Positions 1 through 9,072 of a stretch of DNA of 64,000 bases are shown here, one piece after another. Within the stretch, counting starts at the first letter, position 1. Every line of letters begins with the position of its first letter. A program made the position numbers and the translations under genes. Source of the DNA: an uncultured Alphaproteobacteria bacterium (lineage in GTDB: Bacteria > Pseudomonadota > Alphaproteobacteria > Rs-D84); the NCBI GenBank assembly GCA_944392595.1, contig CALXXD010000004.1:1-64000 (forward strand), given 5' to 3'. The notes under the pieces were generated by a model. The model worked only from the letters and a program-made list of their open reading frames with translations. It was not told where the DNA came from and did not search any database.

Positions 1-103
1 GTAACGATTTGACCGCGCTTATGCTTGTCAAATCTACTCATTGTCGAACCGGGGCATACTGCGTATGCGATGTCGATTTCCGTAATACCCATACAAAAAT
101 AAA

Positions 104-131
104 TAAACGCCACTGCGGGCGTTTCTTTATT
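104..131 (-). terminator. Rho-independent terminator after tRNA-Pro(GGG)
   Basis: On the minus strand the stem AAACGCC/GGCGTTT with a short loop is followed by a T-rich tail, just downstream of the tRNA-Pro gene. The first ~100 bases of the window show no gene I can support. Confidence 0.7.
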
Positions 132-133
132 TT

Positions 134-210
134 TGGTCGGGGCGACAGGAATCGAACCTGCGACCCCTTGCACCCCATGCAAGTACTCTACCAGGCTGAG
201 CTACGCCCCG
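134..210 (-). tRNA. tRNA-Pro (anticodon GGG)
   Basis: This is a 77-nt cloverleaf on the minus strand. The acceptor stem CGGGGCG pairs with CGCCCCG, followed by discriminator A and an encoded CCA. The anticodon stem CTTGC/GCAAG closes the loop ATGGGGT, giving anticodon GGG. The T arm contains GGTTCGAATCC. A second proline tRNA with anticodon TGG lies at 61465-61541. Confidence 0.95.
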
Positions 211-328
211 ACGTACGCATATTTATACAATTACATCGGATTAAAAGCAAGTACATTTTATGCTTGCACGAATCGGAAAAATGTTACTAGTATTCGCATA
301 TCAATTAACATAACCAGGGAGTTTATCC

Positions 329-709
329 GTGATAGTAGGCATTGGGATTGATTTGGTTGAATGTGGGCGATTTTTGGATTGGTCCGCGTTCAAAAAACAA
401 CGCATATTCACAAAAAAAGAATTGGAATACGCCGACGCCGACAACGCAAATGCAGAAAAACATTTGGCAAATTTTTGGGCCGCACGCGAAGCATGCCTGA
501 AAGCATTGGGAACGGGATTCGGTGATGACATCGGATTTTCGGACGTATCCGTTGTGCATGATGAACTGGGGCGTCCAGAATTATTATTGGCCGGCGGTGC
601 CAAGGCTGCGTTAAAGGAAAAATCAGGTGGCGCGGACACGATCGTCCATTTATCAATTACCGACCAAGACGATTATTCCGCAGCAATCGTAATAATCGAA
701 AAATTATAA
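329..709 (+). CDS. acpS: Holo-[acyl-carrier-protein] synthase (AcpS)
   Basis: Transfers the 4'-phosphopantetheine arm of CoA to the serine of acyl carrier protein, activating it for fatty acid and lipid A synthesis in the cytoplasm. At 126 aa it has the usual size of AcpS-type transferases. The N-terminal GIGIDLVEC carries the conserved metal-binding Asp, and WAAREACLKALG carries the second metal-binding Glu and the conserved KA(L/F)G. The start is a GTG preceded by AGGGAG at good spacing. The gene stands alone between a tRNA and a terminator. The family assignment is secure. Confidence 0.95.
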   Translation: MIVGIGIDLVECGRFLDWSAFKKQRIFTKKELEYADADNANAEKHLANFWAAREACLKALGTGFGDDIGFSDVSVVHDELGRPELLLAGGAKAALKEKSGGADTIVHLSITDQDDYSAAIVIIEKL

Positions 710-710
710 A

Positions 711-740
711 AAACATCCGCCAAACGGCGGATATTTTTTT
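711..740. terminator. Bidirectional terminator between acpS and the PEP-repeat protein gene
   Basis: The stem ATCCGCC/GGCGGAT with loop AAAC is flanked by A-rich sequence on the left and T-rich sequence on the right. It can serve acpS on the plus strand and the convergent gene on the minus strand. Confidence 0.8.
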
Positions 741-750
741 GTATCCATAT

Positions 751-3177
751 TTATATTATCGGCGGGAAACAATCGCCACCCGTTTCGGGACAGCAATTAA
801 ACCCGGCGGCACCCATATCGGTATAAATCTCGCCAGAACAACATCCATACATATCCGGGGCCGTACCATCCGGGCACGTTGGTGATTCTGTTTCATCATC
901 GGACCAAACCACAGACGTCACGGATTGCTGTACAAATTCATCATCCGCGGCAACGGGCGGCGCATACGAATCATTTTGCACAACATTCGCAGACGGCGCG
1001 ACATTATAACTATACCCCACATCATCATACGCATAATCATCAACCATCACATCCTGGGCGGGTTGCGGCGCGGGTTGCGACACAGGCTGTGGCGCGGGCT
1101 GCTGCGGGGCGGGGGCTGATGTTTCCGTCACCTGGACAGATTCAACCACCGTCGGCCCAGACGTATCAACGGCCTGGGATTCCAATAAACTTTGACGCAA
1201 TGTTTCGGTATCGTATTCTTCATCGGCCACAAACATATTCTCGTTCTGAGATACATTATACGCGGGCTTGCGCGCCAAAATATCTTCGGCGGCCTCGACA
1301 ACAACTGGTTCAGGCTCGGGCTCAGCCACCACAGGTGCGGGCTCAGGTTCCACAACTGGTTCAGGCTCCACAATCGGTTCGGGTTCAACCACAGGCTCTG
1401 GTTCAGGTTCTGGTTCCACAATCGGTTCCGGTTCTGGTGCGGGTTCCACCACCGCAACAGGTTCGGGTTCAACTTCTTCTGCAACTGGGATGAACGGGGT
1501 ATCCGCCGCATCTGTGGGCACCGCATCAATCGTTTCGATTTCTGCCGACAAATCAGGCGTTTTTTCACTTGTATTTTTCTGATAAAACCACAGCGTGAAT
1601 ACAGACAACCCAATCAACAATATCAGCAATAAATAATAAATAAACGTCGGCTTGTGCGGTGCAGGATTCGTCGGCGCACCACCCGTAATCGGCGATACAG
1701 GTCGCGCACCTTCACCCGCCAATGGCGATGCAGGACGCACCAATTTTTCGGGGGTTGCCACCGGTGCAGGTTCGGATACCGCCGGCGACACGGCGGGCTG
1801 GGGCTCTGGCTGGGGCGCGGCCGGAATTTCCGGCTGCGTTTTTTGCGGCGCAACGGGCGTCGATTCTGGTTGCGGTGTGGATGCCGCCGGCGCCGTTACA
1901 GAATTACCCCCCATAAATTCAGCATCCAATTGCGGTTCAGAATCCGCCCCAAATGATGATTGCGATGGCACATCAACCGGTCGCATAGAATCCAACACAG
2001 ACGTCCCCGATTGCGGCACATCCGCATCATTATCATCATCATCCACAGACGGCGGCGTAAAAGACAACGGCTTTTCATCAATCACACTGTCGTACGTTTC
2101 AGCATTTTCCCGCACTTGTTCAGATTCCGGCACAGGACTGGAAACGCCAAATTGGATTGGTTTGAACGCGGTATCTTCGTCCAAAATTTGCGGATCTTCA
2201 TCCAACAAAGGTTTTACTTCATCATTTTCATCGGCCATATTTTCCGCCTTTGGTTCATCAATATTTTCATTTTCTGTAAATTCGACATCTTCGTCATATT
2301 CCGGTGCATCATCCATCGGCAAACGTGCAACGTCATCATCATTGCGCGCATCCGTGGCAATGGAATAATGAACTTCGTCATTATCGTCGGAATCATTAAC
2401 ATTTTCGTCAAAAGACACACTGTAACTGACATCAGGCTGCACCGCGACTGGACGCACGTCGTTTTGTTCAACCCGCGATTTTTCAGGCATCCGTACATCA
2501 TCGCGTGCCAAAACTTCACGTGCCGCTTCGGCATCTGTATCGGCAACAATCAATCGACGCTGGGCATTGGCCAAACGTTTTTTTGCCCGCCGCAGTTTTT
2601 CATTTGTGGCATCAATTGCCGCGTCTGTACGTAAAATTTTCGATGCAGATTTTTTTGTTGGTTCGCGTCCAATTTGGCGACGCTGCTGGGATAACTTTGC
2701 ACGCAACCCGCGTAATTTAGTTTGCAATTCATCAATTGCGTCACGCGATTTTTGTATTGTTTCGCGCGCCCGCATTGCGCTTTGTTCCGCCAGGGCCAAA
2801 CGCTCGGCCGCGGCACGCCGGACAGAATCTTCGCGAAAATCAGACAACGCCGCCAGCGCATCTGACAAATCATCGCCACCCTCATACGCGCGAATTAAAT
2901 CGTCGTATTCGGCCAATCCGCTGTATTCGATGTCCAGTTTTTGATATTTATTATTTTTCTTTGGCCGCACAGTTTCCAAATCGACGCCATAATCATTTGC
3001 CAAAATATCGTCCCATTTACGATCACCAACGGGATTTATAACCAACAACGTGTTCGGTTTGCGGTCATCAACAGTGTTGTCCAAAACGAACACCAGTTTA
3101 TCATCCGCATCATAATACGCACGCAAAACATTGCCGCCGATATTGTAATCTTTGAACATCAAAACAGTTTTATCCAT
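751..3177 (-). CDS. Large membrane protein with coiled coil, Pro-Glu repeats and Cys-rich tail
   Basis: I do not recognise this 808-aa protein. Residues about 1-110 look globular. Residues 110-215 are Ala/Arg/Leu-rich and probably coiled coil. Residues 230-500 are acidic and then Pro-rich. A single hydrophobic segment lies near 509-532 ([20 protein letters not shown]). Residues ~566-636 are a run of [11 protein letters not shown]-type repeats, and the last ~45 residues carry six cysteines in a compact CCSGE...CCPETGGDC pattern. No signal peptide is visible, so the long N-terminal part is probably cytoplasmic and the Pro-Glu stalk with its Cys tail periplasmic or outside, a layout reminiscent of TonB- or FrzS-like spacers. 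It starts 30 nt after gcrA with GAGAGGG before ATG, so the two are probably co-transcribed. Function unknown. Confidence 0.8.
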   Translation of the reverse strand: MDKTVLMFKDYNIGGNVLRAYYDADDKLVFVLDNTVDDRKPNTLLVINPVGDRKWDDILANDYGVDLETVRPKKNNKYQKLDIEYSGLAEYDDLIRAYEGGDDLSDALAALSDFREDSVRRAAAERLALAEQSAMRARETIQKSRDAIDELQTKLRGLRAKLSQQRRQIGREPTKKSASKILRTDAAIDATNEKLRRAKKRLANAQRRLIVADTDAEAAREVLARDDVRMPEKSRVEQNDVRPVAVQPDVSYSVSFDENVNDSDDNDEVHYSIATDARNDDDVARLPMDDAPEYDEDVEFTENENIDEPKAENMADENDEVKPLLDEDPQILDEDTAFKPIQFGVSSPVPESEQVRENAETYDSVIDEKPLSFTPPSVDDDDNDADVPQSGTSVLDSMRPVDVPSQSSFGADSEPQLDAEFMGGNSVTAPAASTPQPESTPVAPQKTQPEIPAAPQPEPQPAVSPAVSEPAPVATPEKLVRPASPLAGEGARPVSPITGGAPTNPAPHKPTFIYYLLLILLIGLSVFTLWFYQKNTSEKTPDLSAEIETIDAVPTDAADTPFIPVAEEVEPEPVAVVEPAPEPEPIVEPEPEPEPVVEPEPIVEPEPVVEPEPAPVVAEPEPEPVVVEAAEDILARKPAYNVSQNENMFVADEEYDTETLRQSLLESQAVDTSGPTVVESVQVTETSAPAPQQPAPQPVSQPAPQPAQDVMVDDYAYDDVGYSYNVAPSANVVQNDSYAPPVAADDEFVQQSVTSVVWSDDETESPTCPDGTAPDMYGCCSGEIYTDMGAAGFNCCPETGGDCFPPII

Positions 3178-3207
3178 TTTTCCCTCTCGCTTTCAGGCAT
3201 GCGCACG

Positions 3208-3762
3208 TCATGCTGTTTTTTTCTTGGGCGGCGTAAATTGATATGCCTGCTTGCAATGTTCATAGCAATACGGTTTGCCAACAAAAACAGTCGCGCCACA
3301 GAAATGGAAATTTTCAGAATCAGGGTCACCAATCGGCCACCGGCACTGATTCGGTTTTAAATTCGCCAATTCCAACGAATGTTGAATAATCCGCTGATGC
3401 ATTGCCAAATTTTTGCTGGACATTTTCGATGCCGCACCACCAGTCGTGGTCTTAACAGAATTCTTTGCTTTGGATACAACCACCCCAGATTTTTTTGTTC
3501 CGCGCGATGTGGTCGCCTTTTTCGGCGCAGCCGTCGTTTTTTTTGCGGTCGCCTTGGCCGCAGCCGGCTTTTTTTCGGCCGTTTTTTTCGCTGTTGCACC
3601 CGCAACACCGCCGGCCTTCATATTCCAACCCAAACGATTTAACTTACCAACAACAGCGTTTTTACTGATACCCAAACGCTTGCCAATTTCAGACGTAGAT
3701 AAACCCTTGCCCACCAGGGCCTTTAACTTTTTCAGCGTTGCGCTGTCCCAACCTTTACTCAT
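3208..3762 (-). CDS. gcrA: GcrA family cell-cycle regulator
   Basis: GcrA is a sigma70-associated transcription co-activator of alphaproteobacteria that works with CcrM adenine methylation to time S-phase and division genes. The 184-aa protein has the N-terminal helix-turn-helix (GWDSATLKKLKALVGKGLS, then GISKNAVVGKLNRLGW), a Lys/Ala-rich linker from about residue 55 to 115, and the conserved C-terminal CRWPIGDP...FHFCGA...PYCYEHC domain. The linker is longer and more repetitive than I would expect. The family is close to diagnostic for Alphaproteobacteria. A weak AAGGA ribosome site precedes the ATG. Confidence 0.93.
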   Translation of the reverse strand: MSKGWDSATLKKLKALVGKGLSTSEIGKRLGISKNAVVGKLNRLGWNMKAGGVAGATAKKTAEKKPAAAKATAKKTTAAPKKATTSRGTKKSGVVVSKAKNSVKTTTGGAASKMSSKNLAMHQRIIQHSLELANLKPNQCRWPIGDPDSENFHFCGATVFVGKPYCYEHCKQAYQFTPPKKKTA

Positions 3763-3835
3763 ATTAAAAAGTCCTTGTTATATATAACGATATAATTGTA
3801 ACATAAAATCGAATCGAAAGGCAAGGGGGAAAAAT

Positions 3836-4294
3836 ATGATTTCCAACATCTTTTTTGTGGCGTTATTGGTTGTGGCCGCGCTGTGCGCAGGCGCAATTTG
3901 CAGGGCGGATTTCAGACGCCGCATTATCCCAGACGTTTATTTATTCCCACTGATGTTAATCGGTATTGTCATAACAAACTTTTTCCCGTACCCAATCACC
4001 CCTGGCGATGGTGCAATTGCGGCAATTTTTGGTTATGCAATCACGGCGATAATTGGATACTTGTTCGGAAAATTCAAACCGCAATCAGAAACCCCAATCG
4101 GAATGGGCGACATAAAATTAATTGCAACCGTGGGTCTGTGGCTGGGGACGACCGGTTTGGCGACATCTTTGATTGTGGCGTGTATCAGCGGATTAATATG
4201 GGGCGCACGCAAAAAACAGAAATACATTCCATTTGCACCATTTTTGATATTTGGTGGAATTTTGTCTTTAATTACAATGATGTTTTTGATATAA
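3836..4294 (+). CDS. Prepilin peptidase, A24 family (CpaA-like)
   Basis: This is an inner-membrane aspartic peptidase that cleaves class III/type IV prepilin leaders. The 152-aa protein is almost entirely hydrophobic with about five to six membrane segments. It contains both catalytic Asp contexts: CRADFRRRIIPD after the first helix, and GMGDIKLIA, the hallmark GxGD motif. It lacks the N-terminal methyltransferase domain of PilD and so resembles CpaA/TadV. A strong AGGGGG lies before the ATG. Three genes for secreted proteins follow on the same strand. They may be processed or exported surface proteins, but none shows an obvious prepilin leader. Confidence 0.88.
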   Translation: MISNIFFVALLVVAALCAGAICRADFRRRIIPDVYLFPLMLIGIVITNFFPYPITPGDGAIAAIFGYAITAIIGYLFGKFKPQSETPIGMGDIKLIATVGLWLGTTGLATSLIVACISGLIWGARKKQKYIPFAPFLIFGGILSLITMMFLI

Positions 4295-4326
4295 TAAACC
4301 AAGCAGGGAATAATGGACCGAGAAAA

Positions 4327-5208
4327 ATGAATAAACCAACATTATTTTTCATACTGGGGGCATTTTTGGGGACGCCCGCCATGGCAACCACGTTTTCATC
4401 ATCTAATGTGCCATTTTCACAATATGGTCAAATTCAAAACGTACAAAGTTATTCATCAAATCCGTTTTGGAATCCCAACAGCCCATATAATCAAACGATG
4501 CCTGTGCCAATTTATGCGACCGGCACGGATGTAAGTACATCTGATTGTACTGCGGTTGTTGGCGCACTGGTATCGTCTTTTTGTGCAACGCGCAATAATT
4601 GCGTTGGCATGGATGTAAATGATGCCCGACCGACATTAATCGTCCAGTTGGCCAGTTTGCCAAATCATAACTATGTCACGCCATGCGCGGGGTATATAGA
4701 CACAGAATTTGATAAATACAAATCACAAAATGCGGTTGCGGCACCGACTGGGAAAACTGTGGCATTCCCGACGGCGACCACCCCAAACACAAACACGAAC
4801 AGTCAAAAATATCAATTTCAAAATCCTGCGAACCCCCAATTGCCGACATGGAATGGCGAACCGTGGGCCCAAGAAATTTTGAACCGCGAAAATGAATTAA
4901 AAAATTTGCAGTCTGGGAACAACCCGGGATTGGTACGTGCGGATTTTCCAAAAACGGCCGACGATTTAACATTTACCCAACGCATGCAAAATGACGCGGC
5001 CGGTTATGCCCCGTACAAGGATAAATCCGCATACGAACCATTAAATATTGAAAGCGAAGAAAAATACCGTGCACGTTACGATTCTTATTGCAATAACGCA
5101 ACAGCGCAACTGGCAACGCTAAATGCGGATATAGCAACATTGCAAAACTGCAAAAATGCCGGCACACCATTTAATGAATGTATAAAAAACCTAAAAGGGA
5201 TTTATTAA
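4327..5208 (+). CDS. Secreted protein of unknown function (293 aa)
   Basis: The start at 4327 gives a clear signal peptide (MNKPTLFFILGAFLGTPAMA, cleavage after AMA). The mature part is Asn/Pro/Thr-rich with few hydrophobic stretches. Six to eight cysteines are spread through it, including paired CAxxNNC and CKNAGTPFNEC patterns near the C terminus, suggesting disulfides in the periplasm or outside. The gene begins 32 nt after the prepilin peptidase and ends 4 nt before the next gene, so the three-to-four gene cluster looks like one operon. I do not recognise a family. Confidence 0.75.
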   Translation: MNKPTLFFILGAFLGTPAMATTFSSSNVPFSQYGQIQNVQSYSSNPFWNPNSPYNQTMPVPIYATGTDVSTSDCTAVVGALVSSFCATRNNCVGMDVNDARPTLIVQLASLPNHNYVTPCAGYIDTEFDKYKSQNAVAAPTGKTVAFPTATTPNTNTNSQKYQFQNPANPQLPTWNGEPWAQEILNRENELKNLQSGNNPGLVRADFPKTADDLTFTQRMQNDAAGYAPYKDKSAYEPLNIESEEKYRARYDSYCNNATAQLATLNADIATLQNCKNAGTPFNECIKNLKGIY

Positions 5209-5212
5209 GCAC

Positions 5213-6325
5213 ATGCGTAAAACAGTTATATTTTTTTTCATACTGTCATTGATGTTTGTTAATTCTGGTGCAAACGCATTAATGTGGAATGACCCTGGCG
5301 TAATCCCAGTACAGAGTATTTCTGATCACCGTTGGCGTGACGCGAATACAGGACGTTTAATAAATGTTACTGGCATGCCAAATGCGGTTCCCGTACCTGC
5401 ACCAACACCATCGGCACCGACACCAGGTCCTGCCCCAACTCCGTCTGGACCAACAACGTCGGCACCGACACCAGGTCCCGCCCCAGCTCCGTCTGGACCA
5501 ACAACGTCGGCACCGTCAACTACCGCGCCTAAGCCCCGAACAAACTGGTCCAGTATGTCACGCGGCGCAAAAGTGGGGGCCGCATTGGGCATTGCAGGGG
5601 GCGCGGCCGGTGTATATGCATCAACCGCCGGCCAGGGCGAACACAGCGGTTGGAATGTGGCCGGTGGTGCGGCCAGTGGCGCAATCGCGGGTGCATCGGT
5701 TGGCAGTATATTCCCAGTAATCGGCACTGGCATCGGGGCGGCCGCTGGTGCAATTATTGGCGGTTTAATATCTGGTTCACAAGTATTTTCAGAAACAGAT
5801 TGTTTATACGATCCTGTGACTGGCGCTTTCACATGTTGTAATACGGTATTTAATAAAGGCGAACGCCAGGCAAATATTGGTGATTATATGTTCTGTGGCG
5901 TGGAACAAAACGGCACTAATGTTATCGCCGCACCGGGTGTCCGTCAATGTTTACAGGGAAAAAAGAAAGACGAATCCACTTGGTCAGACACCGCCGCGGG
6001 GTGGTGGAACGGATTATGGAAAGACGATTTTTGGCAACCTGAATGTGTCGCACGATATTGTACAGAATCTGGCGAACCCGCCAAGGGCATAGATGCATAT
6101 ATTGAATACATACCTGATACCACCAATTATTGTTGGAATTGGGGTTGTATATCTGGTTATACACGCAGTGGTAACACCTGTGTCGTCGCATCAACAAATC
6201 AACCGGTAAACCCGTACACAACGCCTGAAAATCCAACTACAAATCAATATGATGAACTGATTAATCGTTTACAAAACCTGCGTCAAAACCTTGTTAACAG
6301 GTGTGGTTATATGTTGGGCAACTAA
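5213..6325 (+). CDS. Secreted Pro/Gly-rich protein with glycine-zipper-like core
   Basis: 370 aa with an N-terminal signal sequence ending in ANA. Residues ~60-105 hold tandem copies of a PTPGPAP(T/A)PSGPTTSA unit. Residues ~118-190 are a Gly/Ala-rich segment (AALGIAGGAAGVYAS, GAIAGASVGSIFPVIGTGIGAAAGAIIGGLI) of glycine-zipper type, which in other proteins inserts into or associates with membranes. The C-terminal half is cysteine-rich (about 12 Cys). Four bases separate it from the upstream gene and five from the downstream gene. Unknown function; an envelope or surface-assembly role is only inferred. Confidence 0.72.
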   Translation: MRKTVIFFFILSLMFVNSGANALMWNDPGVIPVQSISDHRWRDANTGRLINVTGMPNAVPVPAPTPSAPTPGPAPTPSGPTTSAPTPGPAPAPSGPTTSAPSTTAPKPRTNWSSMSRGAKVGAALGIAGGAAGVYASTAGQGEHSGWNVAGGAASGAIAGASVGSIFPVIGTGIGAAAGAIIGGLISGSQVFSETDCLYDPVTGAFTCCNTVFNKGERQANIGDYMFCGVEQNGTNVIAAPGVRQCLQGKKKDESTWSDTAAGWWNGLWKDDFWQPECVARYCTESGEPAKGIDAYIEYIPDTTNYCWNWGCISGYTRSGNTCVVASTNQPVNPYTTPENPTTNQYDELINRLQNLRQNLVNRCGYMLGN

Positions 6326-6330
6326 AAAAC

Positions 6331-8076
6331 ATGCATAAAATTGCTGTATCTTTATTATTCACACTGTGCACCACGCGTGTGGCGTTTTGTGCGGATTTAG
6401 TGCCCCCACCAAATGATTTGCCAAACACACCTGATTTTATCCCAACATCTGAACTATTGAAAACCAGTCCAGATGACACAAAATGTGCAACGGCCATATT
6501 TGCAAACGCGCTGTATGAAACCCAATCATCTGTTTCTGAAACAGATGATGAAACAACAATTCGCCAATGGATATACCAAACTTTTCAGAATCCTGATGTA
6601 TTGCGCGCTGTATTGGCATGCCCCGAATTTGAAAATTTGGCGGATGATGAAACAATCAAATTTTTACCAATTACATATACTTTCCCAGGTGACCGCACAA
6701 TAACAGTAAATTATGAAACACAACCAAAAATTCTGAAACAGCGTATAACCCTGGGGGATAAACGCGATTTACCGTCCACCGATCCAAATCCACGTGTTGG
6801 CGACCCAAACGACAATGCCATTTGGACGAACACCGATCCTGCATGGTATGCCATTATGGTTGTGGAATCTGGCACATTGGACGCATTTGTTGGCCCCGAT
6901 AAAAACAACACTATATCAATGCAATATATAAATGATAACATTGATACATTGTTTCCACGTGGCAATATGTGCACCGGCAAATCAGCACTGACCAATGATA
7001 ACACCATGATAAACCGCGCAATGCGCGAAACAGTAAATCTGGAAGATGATACAAATGATTACTATGTGGCGGGCGATGCCAATTTACAATGGATTTCATA
7101 TCTGGAAATTGGATTGGATGTTATTATAACGGTTGCGACAATGGGTGGGGGAACCGCTGTTCTGGGCGCAACCAAGGCCGCGCGTGCATCACGTGCACTG
7201 CACGGACTAACATCAACAATGCGTGCGCTGCGCCAAACAGATTCTGTGCGCGATTACATTCGTCTGACCCAACAATACGCACGTGCCACATCAGAATTAA
7301 GGGCAATTGATCGCGCAACTGATGCGGCCGGATATGCGCGTAAAGCGGCCGAGGTTGAAAATTACGCCAATGCAATACGTACATTGGAAACAACCGACGA
7401 TAATGTTCGCCGATATCGCCAGGCCAGCCAAACATTTTCTTCACTAAATCAATACCGCCGCGCATTACGCAGTCTGCGTCCGGCCCAACGTGGCAACATT
7501 ATTGCCCGCGCATGGCGTGCAATACGTGCGGCCAACAGTGGTGGCAAACAAATTCGCGCCGCTGCAAAAATCGCCCGCAGCAGCACATTATCAGGCCGTG
7601 TACGTGATTGGTTGTTTCAATCAACACTGGCAAACGTGGGTGCATTGGCACGTCTGGAAAGAACAGGGGGATTTATATACGGCGCATTAAATTTCATTGG
7701 CGGAATGTACGATTGGACAGAAACCAGCACCGGTGATTTTACCAGTGGTATTGAATTCAAACCATTGGGATTGTTGTCCGCCGATGATTTACAGGGCCAA
7801 GAAAACGTCGTGAATCACGGGATGTGGCTGATGTGGGCGGGCGACGCATACAGTGCCGCTGACGATGACGCTGCGTTTTTACAGGCGATGGATTTTGCAA
7901 ATAAATTCCATTTTAACCTGGATACCATGCAAAATGATAAAAACAGACACGTATGCAATGTTGATATTTTCGTGGTGCGCCCGATAATTCGCAATCCTGG
8001 GACCGACAACGCAGAATTATATTATCTGGTGATGAATGACGAGCCTTGGACCACGCGCGACACAGATAACGAATAA
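6331..8076 (+). CDS. Large exported protein of unknown function (581 aa)
   Basis: I place the start at the ATG at 6331, giving a signal peptide (hydrophobic segment SLLFTLCTTRVAFCA). An in-frame GTG at 6301 would overlap the previous gene. The first ~250 residues are Asp/Thr/Asn-rich. Around residue 255-285 a hydrophobic Gly-rich stretch (GLDVIITVATMGGGTAVLG) is followed by a long Arg/Ala-rich, probably helical region (residues ~285-440) with many RxxR patterns. The C-terminal 150 residues are again acidic. It is the last gene of the cluster that begins with the prepilin peptidase. No family recognised. Confidence 0.72.
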   Translation: MHKIAVSLLFTLCTTRVAFCADLVPPPNDLPNTPDFIPTSELLKTSPDDTKCATAIFANALYETQSSVSETDDETTIRQWIYQTFQNPDVLRAVLACPEFENLADDETIKFLPITYTFPGDRTITVNYETQPKILKQRITLGDKRDLPSTDPNPRVGDPNDNAIWTNTDPAWYAIMVVESGTLDAFVGPDKNNTISMQYINDNIDTLFPRGNMCTGKSALTNDNTMINRAMRETVNLEDDTNDYYVAGDANLQWISYLEIGLDVIITVATMGGGTAVLGATKAARASRALHGLTSTMRALRQTDSVRDYIRLTQQYARATSELRAIDRATDAAGYARKAAEVENYANAIRTLETTDDNVRRYRQASQTFSSLNQYRRALRSLRPAQRGNIIARAWRAIRAANSGGKQIRAAAKIARSSTLSGRVRDWLFQSTLANVGALARLERTGGFIYGALNFIGGMYDWTETSTGDFTSGIEFKPLGLLSADDLQGQENVVNHGMWLMWAGDAYSAADDDAAFLQAMDFANKFHFNLDTMQNDKNRHVCNVDIFVVRPIIRNPGTDNAELYYLVMNDEPWTTRDTDNE

Positions 8077-8083
8077 ATACCCG

Positions 8084-8112
8084 TTGTAATTTTTACGCGC
8101 ACTGATTATAAT
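8084..8112 (+). promoter_or_regulatory. Sigma70-type promoter for the 106-aa secreted protein
   Basis: TTGTAA at 8084-8089, a 17-nt spacer, then a perfect TATAAT at 8107-8112. It lies 24 nt before the ATG at 8136, which has AAGGGG as ribosome site. Confidence 0.6.
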
Positions 8113-8135
8113 ATGAATGAACCAAGGGGTGCGTC

Positions 8136-8456
8136 ATGATAAAAAAAATAATTGTTACATTGTGCTTGATTTTTGTATCTGCGACCGCCGCGAACGCGTA
8201 TCAGTTATTATCGTCCAAGGAATTGGGACGCAATGATGCAAAAAATCAGACTGTTGTTGTAAAATGCACAACCGACACAGGCAAAGTTTCATCCCAAACA
8301 TGCACTTTGCGCCGTTACGCGAAATGCACCGGCAACGGCAGTAATAAAAAATGTAACGGGTGGCAACCATGGCAAGATTTACGCAACCCGGGCAAAAAAT
8401 ACTCGGATTGGCGCAGTGCCGCATCGGCATGTTGCCGCGCCAAAGGTTTAAGATAA
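8136..8456 (+). CDS. Small secreted cysteine-rich protein
   Basis: 106 aa with a signal peptide (MIKKIIVTLCLIFVSATAANA). The mature ~85 residues are basic and carry seven cysteines, including adjacent CC near the C terminus, suggesting a small disulfide-stabilised exported protein. It has its own promoter and terminator, so it is a single-gene unit. No family recognised. Confidence 0.7.
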   Translation: MIKKIIVTLCLIFVSATAANAYQLLSSKELGRNDAKNQTVVVKCTTDTGKVSSQTCTLRRYAKCTGNGSNKKCNGWQPWQDLRNPGKKYSDWRSAASACCRAKGLR

Positions 8457-8463
8457 AATAAAC

Positions 8464-8492
8464 ATAAAAAAATCCGCCAAACGGCGGATTTC
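8464..8492. terminator. Bidirectional terminator between the small secreted protein and tRNA-Val
   Basis: The stem ATCCGCC/GGCGGAT with loop AAAC has an A-run before it and T-rich sequence after it. It can stop both the plus-strand gene and the minus-strand tRNA transcript. Confidence 0.75.
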
Positions 8493-8500
8493 TTATACTT

Positions 8501-8577
8501 TGGTGGATGAGACTGGACTCGAACCAGCGACCCCCACGATGTGAACGTGATGCTCTAACCAACTGAGCTACTCATCC
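8501..8577 (-). tRNA. tRNA-Val (anticodon CAC)
   Basis: 77 nt with encoded CCA. The acceptor stem is GGATGAG/CTCATCC. The anticodon loop TTCACAT gives CAC, reading GUG. The T arm CTGGTTCGAGTCCAG is perfect. Confidence 0.95.
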
Positions 8578-8597
8578 GAAACCAAGATTGATTTCCT

Positions 8598-8684
8598 TGG
8601 TGGGGATAGTGGGACTTGAACCCACACGGTCGCAATGACCAAAGGATTTTAAGTCCTCAGCGTCTACCATTCCGCCATATCCCC
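8598..8684 (-). tRNA. tRNA-Leu (anticodon TAA)
   Basis: 87 nt with the long variable arm of a class II tRNA and encoded CCA. The acceptor stem is GGGGATA/TATCCCC. The anticodon loop CTTAAAA gives TAA, reading UUA. Confidence 0.95.
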
Positions 8685-8736
8685 AGAACTTGAAAATCTG
8701 TGCAATATACTACCGCGTACGGGATATACTTGTCAA

Positions 8737-8763
8737 TAAAAAACCGCCGAACGGCGGTAAAAA
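8737..8763 (-). terminator. Terminator after the Leu(CAG)-Ala(CGC) tRNA pair
   Basis: On the minus strand ACCGCCG TTCG... pairs as ACCGCC/GGCGGT followed by TTTTTTATT. It splits the tRNA cluster into two transcripts of two tRNAs each. Confidence 0.7.
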
Positions 8764-8766
8764 TCT

Positions 8767-8842
8767 TGGTGGAGCTGATGGGACTCAAACCCACGACCTC
8801 TACGATGCGAACGTAGCGCTCTATCAACTGAGCTACAACCCC
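8767..8842 (-). tRNA. tRNA-Ala (anticodon CGC)
   Basis: 76 nt with encoded CCA. The acceptor GGGGTTG pairs with CAGCTCC through two G-U wobbles. The anticodon stem CTACG/CGTAG closes loop TTCGCAT, giving CGC, which reads GCG. Confidence 0.93.
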
Positions 8843-8849
8843 AAAACCG

Positions 8850-8936
8850 TGGTGCGGATAAGAGGACTTGAACCTCCAAGGCATTGCTGCCACCAGTACC
8901 TGAAACTGGCGCGTCTACCAATTCCGCCATATCCGC
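8850..8936 (-). tRNA. tRNA-Leu (anticodon CAG)
   Basis: 87-nt class II tRNA with encoded CCA. The acceptor stem is GCGGATA/TATCCGC. The anticodon loop TTCAGGT gives CAG, reading CUG. It is the first of the minus-strand tRNA cluster. Confidence 0.95.
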
Positions 8937-9032
8937 GGGTGCCTGCATATATTATATTAACTTTCGACATTTTGCAACAAGAAAAATGATTTTTTTATCG
9001 GCAACATATTGCACATTATGATATAAAAATGC

Positions 9033-9062
9033 TTGCCCTGAAAATTGCAAATTTGCTACTAT
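9033..9062 (+). promoter_or_regulatory. Predicted promoter for the 921-aa secreted protein
   Basis: TTGCCC at 9033-9038, an 18-nt spacer, then TACTAT at 9057-9062. The expected start site is only a few bases before the ATG at 9073, so the mRNA would have almost no 5' leader. Confidence 0.4.
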
Positions 9063-9072
9063 TTATCTCAGG

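Noticed and set aside
1268-1582. Gly/Ser/Thr-rich open frame antisense to the Pro-Glu repeat protein
   Set aside because: It is the mirror image of the PEPE repeat codons on the other strand; long antisense frames are expected there.
1652-2368. 238-codon antisense frame over the acidic part of the 808-aa protein
   Set aside because: Composition mirrors the sense codons; no ribosome site; the sense frame is supported by its operon and ribosome site.
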